DNA of 64,000 nucleotides from Stenotrophomonas lacuserhaii (GTDB lineage Bacteria > Pseudomonadota > Gammaproteobacteria > Xanthomonadales > Xanthomonadaceae), in NCBI RefSeq assembly GCF_014836545.1, contig NZ_JACSQS010000012.1, positions 55,472 to 119,471 on the forward strand. Direction: 5' to 3'. The translations under genes were made by a program, and so were the position numbers. This document shows, piece after piece, positions 53,470 through 62,191 of this stretch; the first letter of the stretch is position 1; each line of letters begins with the position of its first letter. Below the pieces are notes generated by a model. That model saw nothing but the letters and a program-made list of their open reading frames with translations, made no database searches and was not told the origin of the DNA.

Positions 53470-54142
53470 AACCTTCCAACGTGGTGACCTGATCGGCCAC
53501 CCCTTCGCCAATGCGGACCTGCTCACGCAGGCCCTGCGGCACCGGTCTGCCGGCGTACCGAACAACGAGCGCCTGGAGTTCCTCGGCGACAGCATCGTCA
53601 ACATGCTGGTGGCGCAGGCGCTGTATGCGCGCTGGCCGAAAGCCGACGAGGGCGCGCTGACCCGCGGCCGCGCCGAACTGGTGCGCGAAGGCGCGCTGGC
53701 CGAGCGCGCCCGTGAACTCAAGCTGGGCGAACGGCTGGTACTGGGCGCCGGCGAAATGAAAACCGGCGGCCACCGGCGCGATTCGATCCTCGCCGACGCC
53801 TTCGAGGCGGTGGTGGCAGCGATCTACCTGGACGCCGGCTTCGATGCCTGCCGCGCGGTGGTACTGCCCTGGTTCGATGCGGCCATGGACGCCCTGCCGG
53901 CGACCGGACGGCCGGAAAAAGACCCCAAGACCCGGTTGCAGGAATGGCTGCAGGGCCGACAGAAGGCGCTGCCGGCGTACGAACTGGTGTCAGAATCCGG
54001 TGACGACCATGCCAAGACCTTCCGGGTACGCTGCAACCTGACAGAACCGGCCGTATGTACCGAGGGCGAAGGCTCCTCGCGGCGGCTGGCCGAACAACAG
54101 GCGGCTGCGGCCGCGCTTGACCTACTGGTGGATTCAAAGTGA
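53459..54142 (+). CDS. rnc: Ribonuclease III
   Basis: RNase III cuts double-stranded RNA, including rRNA precursors. The 227-residue protein has the signature [13 protein letters not shown] with catalytic acidic residues, [18 protein letters not shown] with the second pair, and a C-terminal dsRNA-binding domain ([12 protein letters not shown] to [13 protein letters not shown]). I use the GTG at 53459, which overlaps the DUF4845 stop. The rnc stop overlaps the GTG start of era by four bases. The order lepB-DUF4845-rnc-era-recO is conserved. Confidence 0.96.
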   Translation: MSNKTFQRGDLIGHPFANADLLTQALRHRSAGVPNNERLEFLGDSIVNMLVAQALYARWPKADEGALTRGRAELVREGALAERARELKLGERLVLGAGEMKTGGHRRDSILADAFEAVVAAIYLDAGFDACRAVVLPWFDAAMDALPATGRPEKDPKTRLQEWLQGRQKALPAYELVSESGDDHAKTFRVRCNLTEPAVCTEGEGSSRRLAEQQAAAAALDLLVDSK

Positions 54143-55035
54143 CCGAACAGACCCCCCATCGTTGCGGCAGCGTTGCTGTCATCGGCCGCCCCAACGTGGG
54201 CAAATCGACCCTGACCAATGCACTGGTAGGGGCCAAGGTCAGCATTGTCTCCAACCGGCCGCAGACCACGCGCCACCGGCTGTTGGGCATTGCCACCTAT
54301 CCGGAAGGCCAGCTGGTGCTGGTGGACACGCCCGGCCTGCATAAAGTGCAGAAGCGGGCGATGAACCGGGTGATGAACCGTGCCGCGCGTGGATCGCTGG
54401 AGGGCGTCGACGCCGGCCTGCTGGTCATCGAAGCCGGTCGCTGGGACGAAGAAGACAGCCTGGCGTTCAACGTGCTGCGTGATTCCGGCATCCCGGTGGT
54501 GCTGGTGGTCAACAAAGTGGACCGCATGAAGGAAAAGGCCGCGTTGCTGCCGTTCCTGCAGCAGATCACCGAAGGCCGCGAGTTCGCTTCGGTACATCCC
54601 ATTTCCGCGCAGAAGCGCAATGGCCTGGAAGCGCTGGTGCGTGACGTGCTGGCCCTGGTGCCGGAATCCCCGCCGATGTTCGGCGAAGACGAAATCACCG
54701 ACCGCAGCCAGCGTTTCCTGGCCGGCGAACTGGTGCGCGAGCAGCTGATGCGCCAGCTCGGCGAAGAACTGCCGTACGCCACCACGGTGGAAATCGAGCG
54801 CTTCACCGAAGACGGCAACCTGCTGCGCATCGGTGCGGTGATCTGGGTCGAGCGCGAAGGGCAGAAGGCCATCGTGATCGGCAAGGGCGGTACCCGCCTG
54901 AAGGACATCGGGGCCAAGTCGCGGATGCAGATGGAGCGTCTGTTCGGTGCCAAGGTGTTCCTGGAAACCTGGGTGCGCGTGCGCGAGGGCTGGTCCGACG
55001 ACGAGGCCGCGCTGAAGGCCTTCGGTTACGAATAA
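54139..55035 (+). CDS. era: GTPase Era
   Basis: Era is a GTPase that binds 16S rRNA and assists 30S maturation. The 298-residue protein has G1 [10 protein letters not shown]3 DTPGLH, G4 NKVD, and a C-terminal KH domain with [19 protein letters not shown]. It starts at a GTG overlapping the rnc stop. recO follows 24 bases after its stop. All key residues are present and the length is standard. Confidence 0.97.
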   Translation: MTEQTPHRCGSVAVIGRPNVGKSTLTNALVGAKVSIVSNRPQTTRHRLLGIATYPEGQLVLVDTPGLHKVQKRAMNRVMNRAARGSLEGVDAGLLVIEAGRWDEEDSLAFNVLRDSGIPVVLVVNKVDRMKEKAALLPFLQQITEGREFASVHPISAQKRNGLEALVRDVLALVPESPPMFGEDEITDRSQRFLAGELVREQLMRQLGEELPYATTVEIERFTEDGNLLRIGAVIWVEREGQKAIVIGKGGTRLKDIGAKSRMQMERLFGAKVFLETWVRVREGWSDDEAALKAFGYE

Positions 55036-55059
55036 GCAGCGCCTGCGGGGCCGGCCCTG

Positions 55060-55782
55060 ATGGAGATCGCGTCCGAACCGGGCTTTGTCCTGCACGCGCG
55101 GGCTTACCGCGAGACCAGCCTGCTGGTGGAGGTGCTCAGCGCCTCGCACGGGCGGCTGGGCCTGCTCGCCCGCGGCGTCTCCAGTGCGAAAGGACAGGTG
55201 CTGCGCGCGGCGCTGCAGCCGCTGCAGTGGATCCGCTTCGACGCGGTGCAGCGTGGCGACCTGGCGCAGCTGCGTGGTGCCGAGGCGCTGGACGCCGCAC
55301 CGCGCCTGACCGGCAATGACATGCTGGCCGGCTTCTACCTCAATGAACTGGTGATGCGGCTGGCGCCGCGGCACGACCCGCTGCCGGACCTGTACCGGGC
55401 CTACGGCGAGGTGCGCGCGCGGCTCAGCCTGGAGCTTTCGCTGGCCTGGAGCCTGCGCCGTTTCGAACGCGACCTGCTGGAAGCGCTGGGGGTGGGTTTC
55501 AACCTGGCCTTCGCCAGCGATGACAGCGCGGTGGACCCGGCCGCGCGGTATCTGCTGGATCCGCAGGAGGGGCCCCGGCGGTTGCTCAGCGAACGCGATG
55601 GGGAAGGGCGGAGGGGGACGGCAACCGGGGCCGCGCTGCTGGCGCTGGCGCGCGATGAAGAACCCGGCGCCGACGACCTGGCCAGCCTGCGCCTGCCGAT
55701 GCGGGTGGTGTTGGCCTACCACCTGGGATCGCGCGGGCTGAAATCCTGGGAACTGCTGGACGACCTGGCACGCCGCCGCTGA
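55060..55782 (+). CDS. recO: DNA repair protein RecO
   Basis: RecO works with RecR to load RecA in recombinational repair. The 240-residue protein has the N-terminal OB-fold opening [31 protein letters not shown] and the C-terminal helical part with [15 protein letters not shown], both typical. Zn-binding Cys residues seen in some homologs are absent, as in several gammaproteobacteria. It ends the lepA-recO run. A 25-bp inverted repeat begins at the base after its stop codon and probably terminates the operon. Confidence 0.93.
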   Translation: MEIASEPGFVLHARAYRETSLLVEVLSASHGRLGLLARGVSSAKGQVLRAALQPLQWIRFDAVQRGDLAQLRGAEALDAAPRLTGNDMLAGFYLNELVMRLAPRHDPLPDLYRAYGEVRARLSLELSLAWSLRRFERDLLEALGVGFNLAFASDDSAVDPAARYLLDPQEGPRRLLSERDGEGRRGTATGAALLALARDEEPGADDLASLRLPMRVVLAYHLGSRGLKSWELLDDLARRR

Positions 55783-55834
55783 GGGGTCAGAGTCAGGGGT
55801 CAGAGTCAGGACTCTGACCCCTGACTCTGACCCC
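55783..55834. repeat. Perfect 25-bp hairpin of the GGGGTCAGAGTC family
   Basis: Arms 55783-55807 and 55810-55834 are perfect reverse complements around a two-base loop. Each arm holds two copies of GGGGTCAGAGTC or its complement, the motif also seen at 36433. The downstream 24 bases are a tandem repeat of CCCCTTCAGTTA (55831-55854) that overlaps the stop of the next gene. Confidence 0.8.
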
Positions 55835-55851
55835 TTCAGTTACCCCTTCAG

Positions 55852-56586
55852 TTAGTGCAGCAGCGCGGCTACCGCATCGCGGAAGCTGGCCTGGGCCATG
55901 TGCGAGGCGGGCATCTGGTGCAGGGTGCGCACTGCGCGGCTCAGCCGGGCAGCACCGACGAAACCACAGCTGGCCTGCAGCCGGTGCAGCTGGTTGCGCA
56001 GGGCCGGCTCGTCATGGCGGTCCACGGCCTGGTCCACGGCATCCCGCACACTTGGCAACTCGGCCAGGAACAGCTCGCGCAGCGCCACCAGGTGGTTGCG
56101 TTGCCCGTTCAGGGCGGCCAGCGCAGTGATCTCGTCCCAGTCCTGTGCTTCGTTCAGCACCATGGCCTGGATCGGCGCGCTGTCCACGCGGTAGAGGGCC
56201 CCTTGGCCCAGGCTGCGACGCACGCCCTTGAGCAGGGCATCGCGGCCCAGCGGCTTGACCAGGATGTCGCCGAATCCCGCATCCCGCAGGCGCCCGTGTG
56301 CGGACGCGTCGCGATCGGCGGTATGTGCCAGTGCCGGGGTGTCCGGGTGCTGCCGGCGCAACTGCTGCAGCAGCTCGCTGCCATGGCCATCGGGCAGGTT
56401 CGCATCGATCAGCCACAGGTCGTAGTGCCGCACATGGGCCCGGGCCAGCGCGGCGTTGAGCGAGTCGGCGGTATCCACGTCCGCTGGCAAGGTTTCCAGC
56501 GCGGCCTTGAGGAAACCACACGTGATGATGTCGTCCTCGACCAGCAGGAAACGGGGGCGCGCGGGGCGCGGCGTATTCGTCTGCAT
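55852..56586 (-). CDS. Response-regulator receiver fused to a C-terminal Hpt domain
   Basis: The 244-residue protein has an N-terminal receiver (residues 10-120; FLLVEDD, phospho-acceptor D61 in LWLIDANLPDG, K111 in LVKPLG) and a C-terminal Hpt helical bundle with LHRLQASCGFVGA, giving phospho-histidine H201. There is no DNA-binding or enzymatic output, so it should act as a phosphorelay intermediate. Its kinase is not adjacent; the hybrid kinase at 3828-6779 has its own receiver but no Hpt and is a possible partner. It is convergent with recO and divergent from rlmD. The last two codons lie in a 12-base tandem repeat. Confidence 0.8.
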   Translation of the reverse strand: MQTNTPRPARPRFLLVEDDIITCGFLKAALETLPADVDTADSLNAALARAHVRHYDLWLIDANLPDGHGSELLQQLRRQHPDTPALAHTADRDASAHGRLRDAGFGDILVKPLGRDALLKGVRRSLGQGALYRVDSAPIQAMVLNEAQDWDEITALAALNGQRNHLVALRELFLAELPSVRDAVDQAVDRHDEPALRNQLHRLQASCGFVGAARLSRAVRTLHQMPASHMAQASFRDAVAALLH

Positions 56587-56712
56587 AAGGCTGCCTCCAT
56601 GTCAGCTACGCTGCATATTAACCACCGCGCGCCGCCTTGCAAGGGTGGAGAGGCGACTTTCGCCCTCATCTGAGACAATACGCGCCCTTTTTCACACGCA
56701 GCCCTTCGCCAC

Positions 56713-58047
56713 GTGGCCCGTCAACGTTCCCGCATCGACCGCACCCTCTTCAGAACCGACATCCTCGACCTGAGCCACGACGGCCGCGGCGTTGCCCGCC
56801 GTGATGGCGAAGGTGGCAAGGTCACCTTCATCACCGGCGCGCTGCCGGGTGAAGTGGTGATGGCCGAACAGACCGCGCGCAGCAAGCATTTCGACCAGGC
56901 GCGCACCGTCGAAGTGGTGGAAGCCTCGCCGCTGCGCGTGCAGCCGAAGTGTCCGCATTTCGGCGTCTGTGCCGGCTGCGTGCTGCAGCACCTGGAAGAA
57001 AGCGAGCAGATCGTGGCCAAGCAGCGGGTGCTGATGGACAACCTGCAGCGCATCGGTCACGTGCAGCCGCAGCAGGTGCTGCCGCCGCTGGTGGGCGACA
57101 GCTGGGGCTATCGCCGCAAGGGACGCTTCTCTGTGCGTCGGGTCGAGAAGAAGGACAAGACCCTGGTCGGCTTCCGCGAGCTGGATCCGCGCTTCGTGGC
57201 GGACCTGTCGCAGTGCCTGACGGTGATCCCGGAGATCGGCACCAAGGTGTCGGTGCTGTCCGCGTTCGTCGAATCGCTGGATGGCCGTCGCGACATCCCG
57301 CAGATCGAATTCATCGCCGGCGACGACGCGATCGCGCTCACCATCCGCCACATGCAGCCGCTCAGCGAGTCCGATCGCGCGGCCTGGATCGCGTTCGGGC
57401 AGGAACACGGCTTCGCCATCTTCCTGCAGCCCGACGGCGTGGATTCGGTCCACCCGCTGTGGCCGCAGGAGGTCCCGCTGTCGTTCCGGCTGGCACCGTG
57501 GGACGTGGAGCTGGCGTTCCGCCCGCTGGACTTCATCCAGGTCAATGCGAACCTCAACGTGAAGATGATCGAGCATGCGCTGGCGCTGCTGGATGCCGGC
57601 CCGGACGAGCGCGTGCTGGACCTGTTCTGCGGGCTGGGCAACTTCACCCTGCCGCTGGCCCGCGGCGTGCGCGAAGTGGTCGGCGTGGAAGGCGATGCCG
57701 GGCTGGTGGCCCGGGCGAAGGAGAACGCGCAGCGCAATGGGCTGGCCAATGCCAGCTTCCATGCCGCCGACCTGACCCAGGACCAGAGCCAGGCCTCGTG
57801 GATGCTGGAAGGCTTCGACAAGCTGCTGCTGGATCCACCGCGCTCGGGTGCCATCGAAGTGCTGCAGCAGCTGCCGCTGGAGCAGTTCAAGCGCATCGTC
57901 TACGTCAGCTGCCATCCGGGTTCTCTGGCGCGCGATGCCGGCTACCTGGTCAAGGAGCGTGGCTTCACCCTGGTCAGTGCCGGGGCGATGGACATGTTCC
58001 CGCATACCGCGCACGTGGAAAGCATCGCGGTGTTCGAAAAAGCCTGA
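56713..58047 (+). CDS. rlmD: 23S rRNA (uracil-1939-C5)-methyltransferase RlmD
   Basis: RlmD methylates U1939 in 23S rRNA and carries a 4Fe-4S cluster. The 444-residue protein has an N-terminal TRAM domain, the cluster ligands CPHFGVCAGC with a fourth Cys in LSQCLTV, the cofactor motif LDLFCGLGNFTLPLA, and the catalytic VYVSCHPGSLARD. The GTG start at 56713 gives the usual N-terminus ARQRSRIDRT. A GACAAT hexamer at 56672-56677 may be the -10. It is a single gene followed by a REP-like hairpin. Confidence 0.95.
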   Translation: MARQRSRIDRTLFRTDILDLSHDGRGVARRDGEGGKVTFITGALPGEVVMAEQTARSKHFDQARTVEVVEASPLRVQPKCPHFGVCAGCVLQHLEESEQIVAKQRVLMDNLQRIGHVQPQQVLPPLVGDSWGYRRKGRFSVRRVEKKDKTLVGFRELDPRFVADLSQCLTVIPEIGTKVSVLSAFVESLDGRRDIPQIEFIAGDDAIALTIRHMQPLSESDRAAWIAFGQEHGFAIFLQPDGVDSVHPLWPQEVPLSFRLAPWDVELAFRPLDFIQVNANLNVKMIEHALALLDAGPDERVLDLFCGLGNFTLPLARGVREVVGVEGDAGLVARAKENAQRNGLANASFHAADLTQDQSQASWMLEGFDKLLLDPPRSGAIEVLQQLPLEQFKRIVYVSCHPGSLARDAGYLVKERGFTLVSAGAMDMFPHTAHVESIAVFEKA

Positions 58048-58079
58048 TCGTGGTGGCTGACGACCGTTGGCTGTGGTGG

Positions 58080-58100
58080 GTGACGACCGGTGGTCGTCAC
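58080..58100. repeat. Perfect 9-bp REP-like hairpin
   Basis: GTGACGACC-GGT-GGTCGTCAC, the same arms as at 41492-41512. A degenerate copy precedes it at about 58058-58066. It separates rlmD from the CYTH gene. Confidence 0.7.
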
Positions 58101-58110
58101 GCCGTTCCCG

Positions 58111-58122
58111 CATAATCACCCC
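58111..58122 (+). promoter_or_regulatory. -10-like CATAAT directly before the CYTH start codon
   Basis: CATAAT at 58111-58116 is six bases from the ATG at 58123. Transcription from it would begin at or beside the A of the start codon, giving a leaderless mRNA. There is no Shine-Dalgarno sequence. Confidence 0.4.
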
Positions 58123-58638
58123 ATGGGCATTGAAATCGAACGGAAATTCCTCGTCACCGGTGATGGCTGGCGGGCGGCGGCGCATGCGGTCATCCCGATG
58201 GCGCAGGGCTATATCAACGACATGGGCGCGCTGGACCGGGGCGATCAGAACGCCTCGGTGCGGGTGCGCATCGAAGGTGACGGCGCGGCGCTGAACCTGA
58301 AGTCGCGCACGCTGGGCCGCAGCCGCCAGGAATTCGAGTATCCGATTCCGGTGCAGGACGCGCGTGAGCTGCTGGCGCTGTGCGTGGGTGGGCTGATCGA
58401 CAAGCGCCGCCACCTGGTGCAGCACGACGGCCTGCTGTGGGAAGTGGACGAGTTCCTCGGCGACAATGCCGGGCTGGTGGTGGCCGAAGTGGAACTGGAT
58501 GACCCTGGGCAGGCGCTCAGCCTGCCTGCGTGGGCCGGCCGCGAAGTCACCGACCAGGCCCGCTACTACAACGTAGCGCTGGCTTCCCACCCTTACACCC
58601 GCTGGTCTCCCGAAGAGAAAGGCGACGGCGGGGCGTAA
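58123..58638 (+). CDS. CYTH-domain protein, probable inorganic triphosphatase
   Basis: The 171-residue protein opens MGIEIERKFLVTGDGW, carrying the ExExK motif that binds metal and triphosphate in the CYTH tunnel fold. Further tunnel residues appear in SVRVRIEG, LNLKSRTLGRSRQEFEY and KRRHLV, WEVDEFLGDNAGLVVAEVELD. Small CYTH proteins of this kind hydrolyse inorganic triphosphate; adenylate cyclase activity is less likely. I use ATG 58123 because the ExExK motif must lie near the start. It is probably translated from a leaderless mRNA. Confidence 0.87.
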   Translation: MGIEIERKFLVTGDGWRAAAHAVIPMAQGYINDMGALDRGDQNASVRVRIEGDGAALNLKSRTLGRSRQEFEYPIPVQDARELLALCVGGLIDKRRHLVQHDGLLWEVDEFLGDNAGLVVAEVELDDPGQALSLPAWAGREVTDQARYYNVALASHPYTRWSPEEKGDGGA

Positions 58639-58726
58639 GTCGTTGCCGGCGCGTCACGGCTTGGCCGAAACCGCGTGATCCCGTCCGCCCCCTTTTTCGG
58701 GGCGCGGCCGTCCCCATGTCGGGGGG

Positions 58727-59428
58727 ATGAAGATCGATATCTATTCCGACGTGGTGTGTCCGTGGTGCTGGATCGGCAAGCACCGTTTCGCGCAGGGTCT
58801 GGCGCTGCTCGGCGATGAGGTGCCTGCGCTGCAGGTGCGCTGGCAGCCGTTCCAGCTGGATCCGGATGCCGACACCACGCCGGTGCCGCTGCGCGAGGCC
58901 TACGCGCGCAAGTTCGGCGGTGCCGAGCGCACCAACCAATTGCTGGGCCAGACCCAGGCGACTGCCCAGGCCGAAGGCCTGCCGATGGATTTCAGCCGTG
59001 GCCAGGTCCGCGTGACCACGCTGCAGGCGCACCGCGTGCTATGGCTGGCCGGGCAGCATGGGCTGCAGGATGCGGTGGGCGAGGCGCTGTTCCGCGCGCA
59101 TTTCGAACACGGGCGCAACCTGGCCGATCCGCAGGTGCTGGTCCAGGCTGGAGTAGAGGGGGGACTGGCCGCTGACGACATCCAGGCGATGCTCGGCTCG
59201 GACCTCGGGCTGGACGAGGTGCAGCAAGGCCTGCAGCACGCCCATGCCATCGGCATCACCTCGGTGCCGACCTTCGTCATCGACGGCCGTTGGGCAATCC
59301 AGGGTGCGCAATCGCCGGAAGCGATAGCCCAGGCGCTGCGGCAGATCGCCGCCGAACACGGCCAAGCCGCCGCTTCCGGCGCGCTGGACGCTGAAGACGG
59401 GTGTGGCCCGGACGGCTGCAAGGTCTGA
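58727..59428 (+). CDS. DsbA-family oxidoreductase, FrnE-like
   Basis: The 233-residue protein has no signal peptide and should be cytoplasmic. It opens MKIDIYSDVVCPWCWIGKHRF, with the CPWC redox motif, has an alpha-helical insertion, then the cis-Pro loop ITSVPTFVIDG. The tail GCGPDGCKV adds a second Cys pair, as in FrnE of Deinococcus. These proteins act as disulfide isomerases or in oxidative-stress protection. A very strong ribosome site, GGGGGG, precedes the ATG. It is upstream of nagZ by 67 bp. Confidence 0.88.
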   Translation: MKIDIYSDVVCPWCWIGKHRFAQGLALLGDEVPALQVRWQPFQLDPDADTTPVPLREAYARKFGGAERTNQLLGQTQATAQAEGLPMDFSRGQVRVTTLQAHRVLWLAGQHGLQDAVGEALFRAHFEHGRNLADPQVLVQAGVEGGLAADDIQAMLGSDLGLDEVQQGLQHAHAIGITSVPTFVIDGRWAIQGAQSPEAIAQALRQIAAEHGQAAASGALDAEDGCGPDGCKV

Positions 59429-59495
59429 CGCTGGGCCACGCTTCTGCGACAATGCGGCGCTGCGCCATCGTGGCGCCTGCCGTGGAGACCTGAAC

Positions 59496-60503
59496 ATGCT
59501 GCTGATCGGCGTTGCCGGTACCGAACTGACCGCCCAGGAGCGTGAGTGGCTGCAGCACGATGCCGTGGCCGGCGTGATGCTGTTCAAGCGCAACTTCGCC
59601 TCCCGCCAGCAGATCGCCGCGCTGTCCGCCGCGATCCGGGAGGCCGCACCGCGTCCGCAGTTGATCTGCGTGGACCAGGAAGGCGGGCGCGTGCAGCGCT
59701 TTCGCGAAGGCTTCACCGATCTGCCGCCGCTGCAGCAGCTCGGTCTGGGCTACGCACGCGATCCACAGGCCGCGCTGGCCGCCGCCGAACAACACGCCTG
59801 GCTGATGGCCAGCGAGGTGCGCGCCAGTGGCGTGGACCTGAGCTTCGCGCCGGTGGTGGACCTGGGGCACGGCAACCGCGCCATTGGTGACCGCGCGTTC
59901 AGCGACGATCCGCAGGTGGTGGCCGCCTTCACCGCCGCCTACGTGCGCGGCATGCACAGCGCCGGCATGGCCGCCACGCTCAAGCATTTCCCCGGCCATG
60001 GCAGCGTGCTGGAAGACACCCATGTCGACACCGCGATCGATCCACGCGGGCTGGATGAACTGCAGGCGCGGGACCTGGTGCCCTTCGTGGCCGGCATTGC
60101 CGCCGGCGCCGACGCGGTGATGATGGCCCACGTCATCTACCCCCAGGTGGCCCCGGAACCGGCGGGCTACTCGCGGCGTTGGGTCCAGGACATCCTGCGT
60201 GGGCAGCTCGGCTTCCGTGGCGTGGTGTTTTCCGATGACATCGGCATGGCCGCCTCGTTCAGCGCGGGCGGGGTGAAGGCCCGCGTCGACGCCCACCTGG
60301 ATGCAGGCTGCGATGTGGTGCTGGTCTGCCATCCCGAGCTGGTGGACGATGCCCTGCAGGCCATGCAGCATCGAACCTCGAACACCGCCGCGCTGCTCGG
60401 CCTGATCGGCCGCGGCGCGCTTGGCTGGGACGGCCTGCTGGCCGATGCCCGGCATGGCGACACCCGAACCCGTTTTCTTGAATCCTCTGGAAGAACCGTC
60501 TGA
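59496..60503 (+). CDS. nagZ: Beta-N-acetylhexosaminidase NagZ
   Basis: NagZ removes N-acetylglucosamine from anhydro-muropeptides in the cytoplasm during cell-wall recycling. In S. maltophilia and relatives its product helps induce chromosomal beta-lactamases. The 335-residue family 3 glycosidase has VDQEGGRVQRFR, KHFPGHGSVLEDTHVDTA with the catalytic His loop, and VVFSDDIGMAA with the nucleophile Asp. I start it at ATG 59496, with GGAG about 10 bases upstream. Its stop overlaps the hpt start, and hpt overlaps mtnP, so the three genes form one translational unit. Confidence 0.96.
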   Translation: MLLIGVAGTELTAQEREWLQHDAVAGVMLFKRNFASRQQIAALSAAIREAAPRPQLICVDQEGGRVQRFREGFTDLPPLQQLGLGYARDPQAALAAAEQHAWLMASEVRASGVDLSFAPVVDLGHGNRAIGDRAFSDDPQVVAAFTAAYVRGMHSAGMAATLKHFPGHGSVLEDTHVDTAIDPRGLDELQARDLVPFVAGIAAGADAVMMAHVIYPQVAPEPAGYSRRWVQDILRGQLGFRGVVFSDDIGMAASFSAGGVKARVDAHLDAGCDVVLVCHPELVDDALQAMQHRTSNTAALLGLIGRGALGWDGLLADARHGDTRTRFLESSGRTV

Positions 60504-61060
60504 TGCCCAACCTCACCATTTCCCAGGCCCTGGAACAGGCTGACCTGCTGGTCGACCGCCCCACCATCGACCAGGCCATCGGCCGCATCGCCGATGCCAT
60601 CGCCAGCGATTACAAGGGCGAAGTGCCGCTGTTCCTGTCGATCATGCATGGCGCGCTGCCGTTCGCCGGCCAACTGGCCCTGGAACTGGGCGCGCGCGGC
60701 CAGGACGTGCAGTTCGATTACCTGCACGCCACGCGTTACCGCGGTGAAACCACCGGTGGTGACCTGGTGTGGAAGCACAAGCCGGCCACCGCGCTGTTCG
60801 GCCGCCGCGTGCTGCTGGTGGACGACATCCTGGACGAGGGCTACACCCTGCAGGGCGTGCGCACCTGGTGCCTGGAGCAGGGTGCCACCGACGTGCGCAT
60901 CGCTGCGCTGACGGTGAAGAAGCACGACCGCGCGCTGCCTGACGTGCAGGCCGATTATTCCGGTGTGGAGCTGCCGGACCGCTATGTATTCGGCTTCGGG
61001 ATGGACGTCAACGAGACCCTGCGCTGCGTGCCGGCGATCTACGCGATGAAGGAAGGCTGA
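60503..61060 (+). CDS. hpt: Hypoxanthine-guanine phosphoribosyltransferase
   Basis: This purine-salvage enzyme adds phosphoribose from PRPP to hypoxanthine or guanine. The 185-residue protein has the PRPP loop VLLVDDILDEGYTL, the flexible loop region with YRGETTGGD, and the base-binding VELPDRYVFGFGMDVNE. The ATG overlaps the nagZ stop, and its stop overlaps the following gene. Pairing it with a methylthioinosine phosphorylase, which releases hypoxanthine, makes metabolic sense. Confidence 0.93.
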   Translation: MPNLTISQALEQADLLVDRPTIDQAIGRIADAIASDYKGEVPLFLSIMHGALPFAGQLALELGARGQDVQFDYLHATRYRGETTGGDLVWKHKPATALFGRRVLLVDDILDEGYTLQGVRTWCLEQGATDVRIAALTVKKHDRALPDVQADYSGVELPDRYVFGFGMDVNETLRCVPAIYAMKEG

Positions 61061-61806
61061 TGCAGCCCATCGCCCTGGCGGTCATCGGCGGCACCGGTGT
61101 CTACAACCTCGCCACGCTGGATGACGTGCAGACCCACCAGGTCGAAACCCGCTTCGGTACGCCCTCCGGTCCGATCCGCGTTGGAAGCCTGCTGGGCCAC
61201 CGGGTCGCTTTCCTGGCCCGCCACGGCGAGGGCCATTCGCTGCCGCCGCACAAGATCAACTACCGCGCCAATCTTGCCGCACTGCAGCAGATCGGCGCGC
61301 CGCGCGTGCTGGCGCTGAATACGGTCGGCGGCATCGGCGATGCCTTCGGGCCGCGCGTGCTGGCCTGCCCGGACCAGATCATCGATTACACCTGGGGCCG
61401 GATCTCCACCGTGTGTGAAGAGGCGGGCAGCGAGGTCCTGCACGTGGACTTCGGTCACCCATATACGCCGATGCTGCGAAGCAAAATTCTTGCCGCTGCA
61501 AAGGTGACCGGCGTCACGGTGCACGACGGCGGTTGTTATGCTGCAACGCAGGGCCCCCGCCTTGAAACCATTGCGGAAATCGCGCGTCTGCGCCGTGACG
61601 GCTGCGATCTGGTCGGCATGACCGGGATGCCTGAAGCGGCCTTGGCACGCGAGCTCGGACTCGACTACGCCTGCCTTGCGATCGTGGCCAACTGGGCCGC
61701 CGGGTGTGGCGATGGGGAGGAAATCACGATGGCCGAAGTGCTGTCCAACGTGCAGGCCGCGTCCAACGGATTGCCCGAGCTGATCGGGGAATTGGCACGG
61801 GGGTGA
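61060..61806 (+). CDS. S-methyl-5'-thioinosine phosphorylase (MtnP/PNP family)
   Basis: The 248-residue protein belongs to the MTAP/PNP phosphorylase family. Motifs are [10 protein letters not shown] at the start, [37 protein letters not shown], and [18 protein letters not shown] with [30 protein letters not shown]. The homolog next to nagZ in Pseudomonas aeruginosa is a specific methylthioinosine phosphorylase, and the same gene order supports that activity here. It would release hypoxanthine for the adjacent hpt product. Methylthioadenosine phosphorylase activity is the alternative. Confidence 0.85.
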   Translation: MQPIALAVIGGTGVYNLATLDDVQTHQVETRFGTPSGPIRVGSLLGHRVAFLARHGEGHSLPPHKINYRANLAALQQIGAPRVLALNTVGGIGDAFGPRVLACPDQIIDYTWGRISTVCEEAGSEVLHVDFGHPYTPMLRSKILAAAKVTGVTVHDGGCYAATQGPRLETIAEIARLRRDGCDLVGMTGMPEAALARELGLDYACLAIVANWAAGCGDGEEITMAEVLSNVQAASNGLPELIGELARG

Positions 61807-61895
61807 TTGTCATCCTCGGGCAAGGTTTGCATACTCGCCCCGTGCGCAGGGTTTTTGCGCACACCACCCATTCATTGCAAAGGTCTCGCATCAAC

Positions 61896-62099
61896 ATGGC
61901 AACAGGTACCGTGAAGTGGTTCAACGACGCCAAGGGATTTGGCTTTATTACTCCGGACGACGGCGGCGCTGATCTGTTCGCGCACTTCTCCGCCATCCAG
62001 GGCAACGGCTTCAAGTCCCTGCAGGAAGGCCAGAAAGTCACCTTCGAAAAGACCCAGGGCCCGAAGGGCGACCAGGCATCCAACATCCAGCCCGCCTGA
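61896..62099 (+). CDS. CspA-family cold-shock protein
   Basis: The 67-residue protein is a single cold-shock domain that binds single-stranded RNA and DNA. RNP1 is KGFGFITP and RNP2 is DLFAHFSAI; the latter has Leu and Ala where many family members have Val. Tail and length are typical. AAAGG lies about 14 bases upstream. The gene is separate from mtnP, with 89 bp between, and is closed by a strong terminator. A cold-box leader was not recognised. Confidence 0.93.
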   Translation: MATGTVKWFNDAKGFGFITPDDGGADLFAHFSAIQGNGFKSLQEGQKVTFEKTQGPKGDQASNIQPA

Positions 62100-62123
62100 T
62101 CCATCCAGTCGCGTGTTGGAGAA

Positions 62124-62148
62124 CCCCGCCTCGGCGGGGTTTTTTTTT
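62124..62148 (+). terminator. Rho-independent terminator after cold-shock gene
   Basis: CCCCGCC-TC-GGCGGGG, seven GC pairs, followed by nine T. Confidence 0.92.
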
Positions 62149-62191
62149 GCCTGCCGCGCGGATCAGGCACAATCGCAGGATGGATCCCCGC

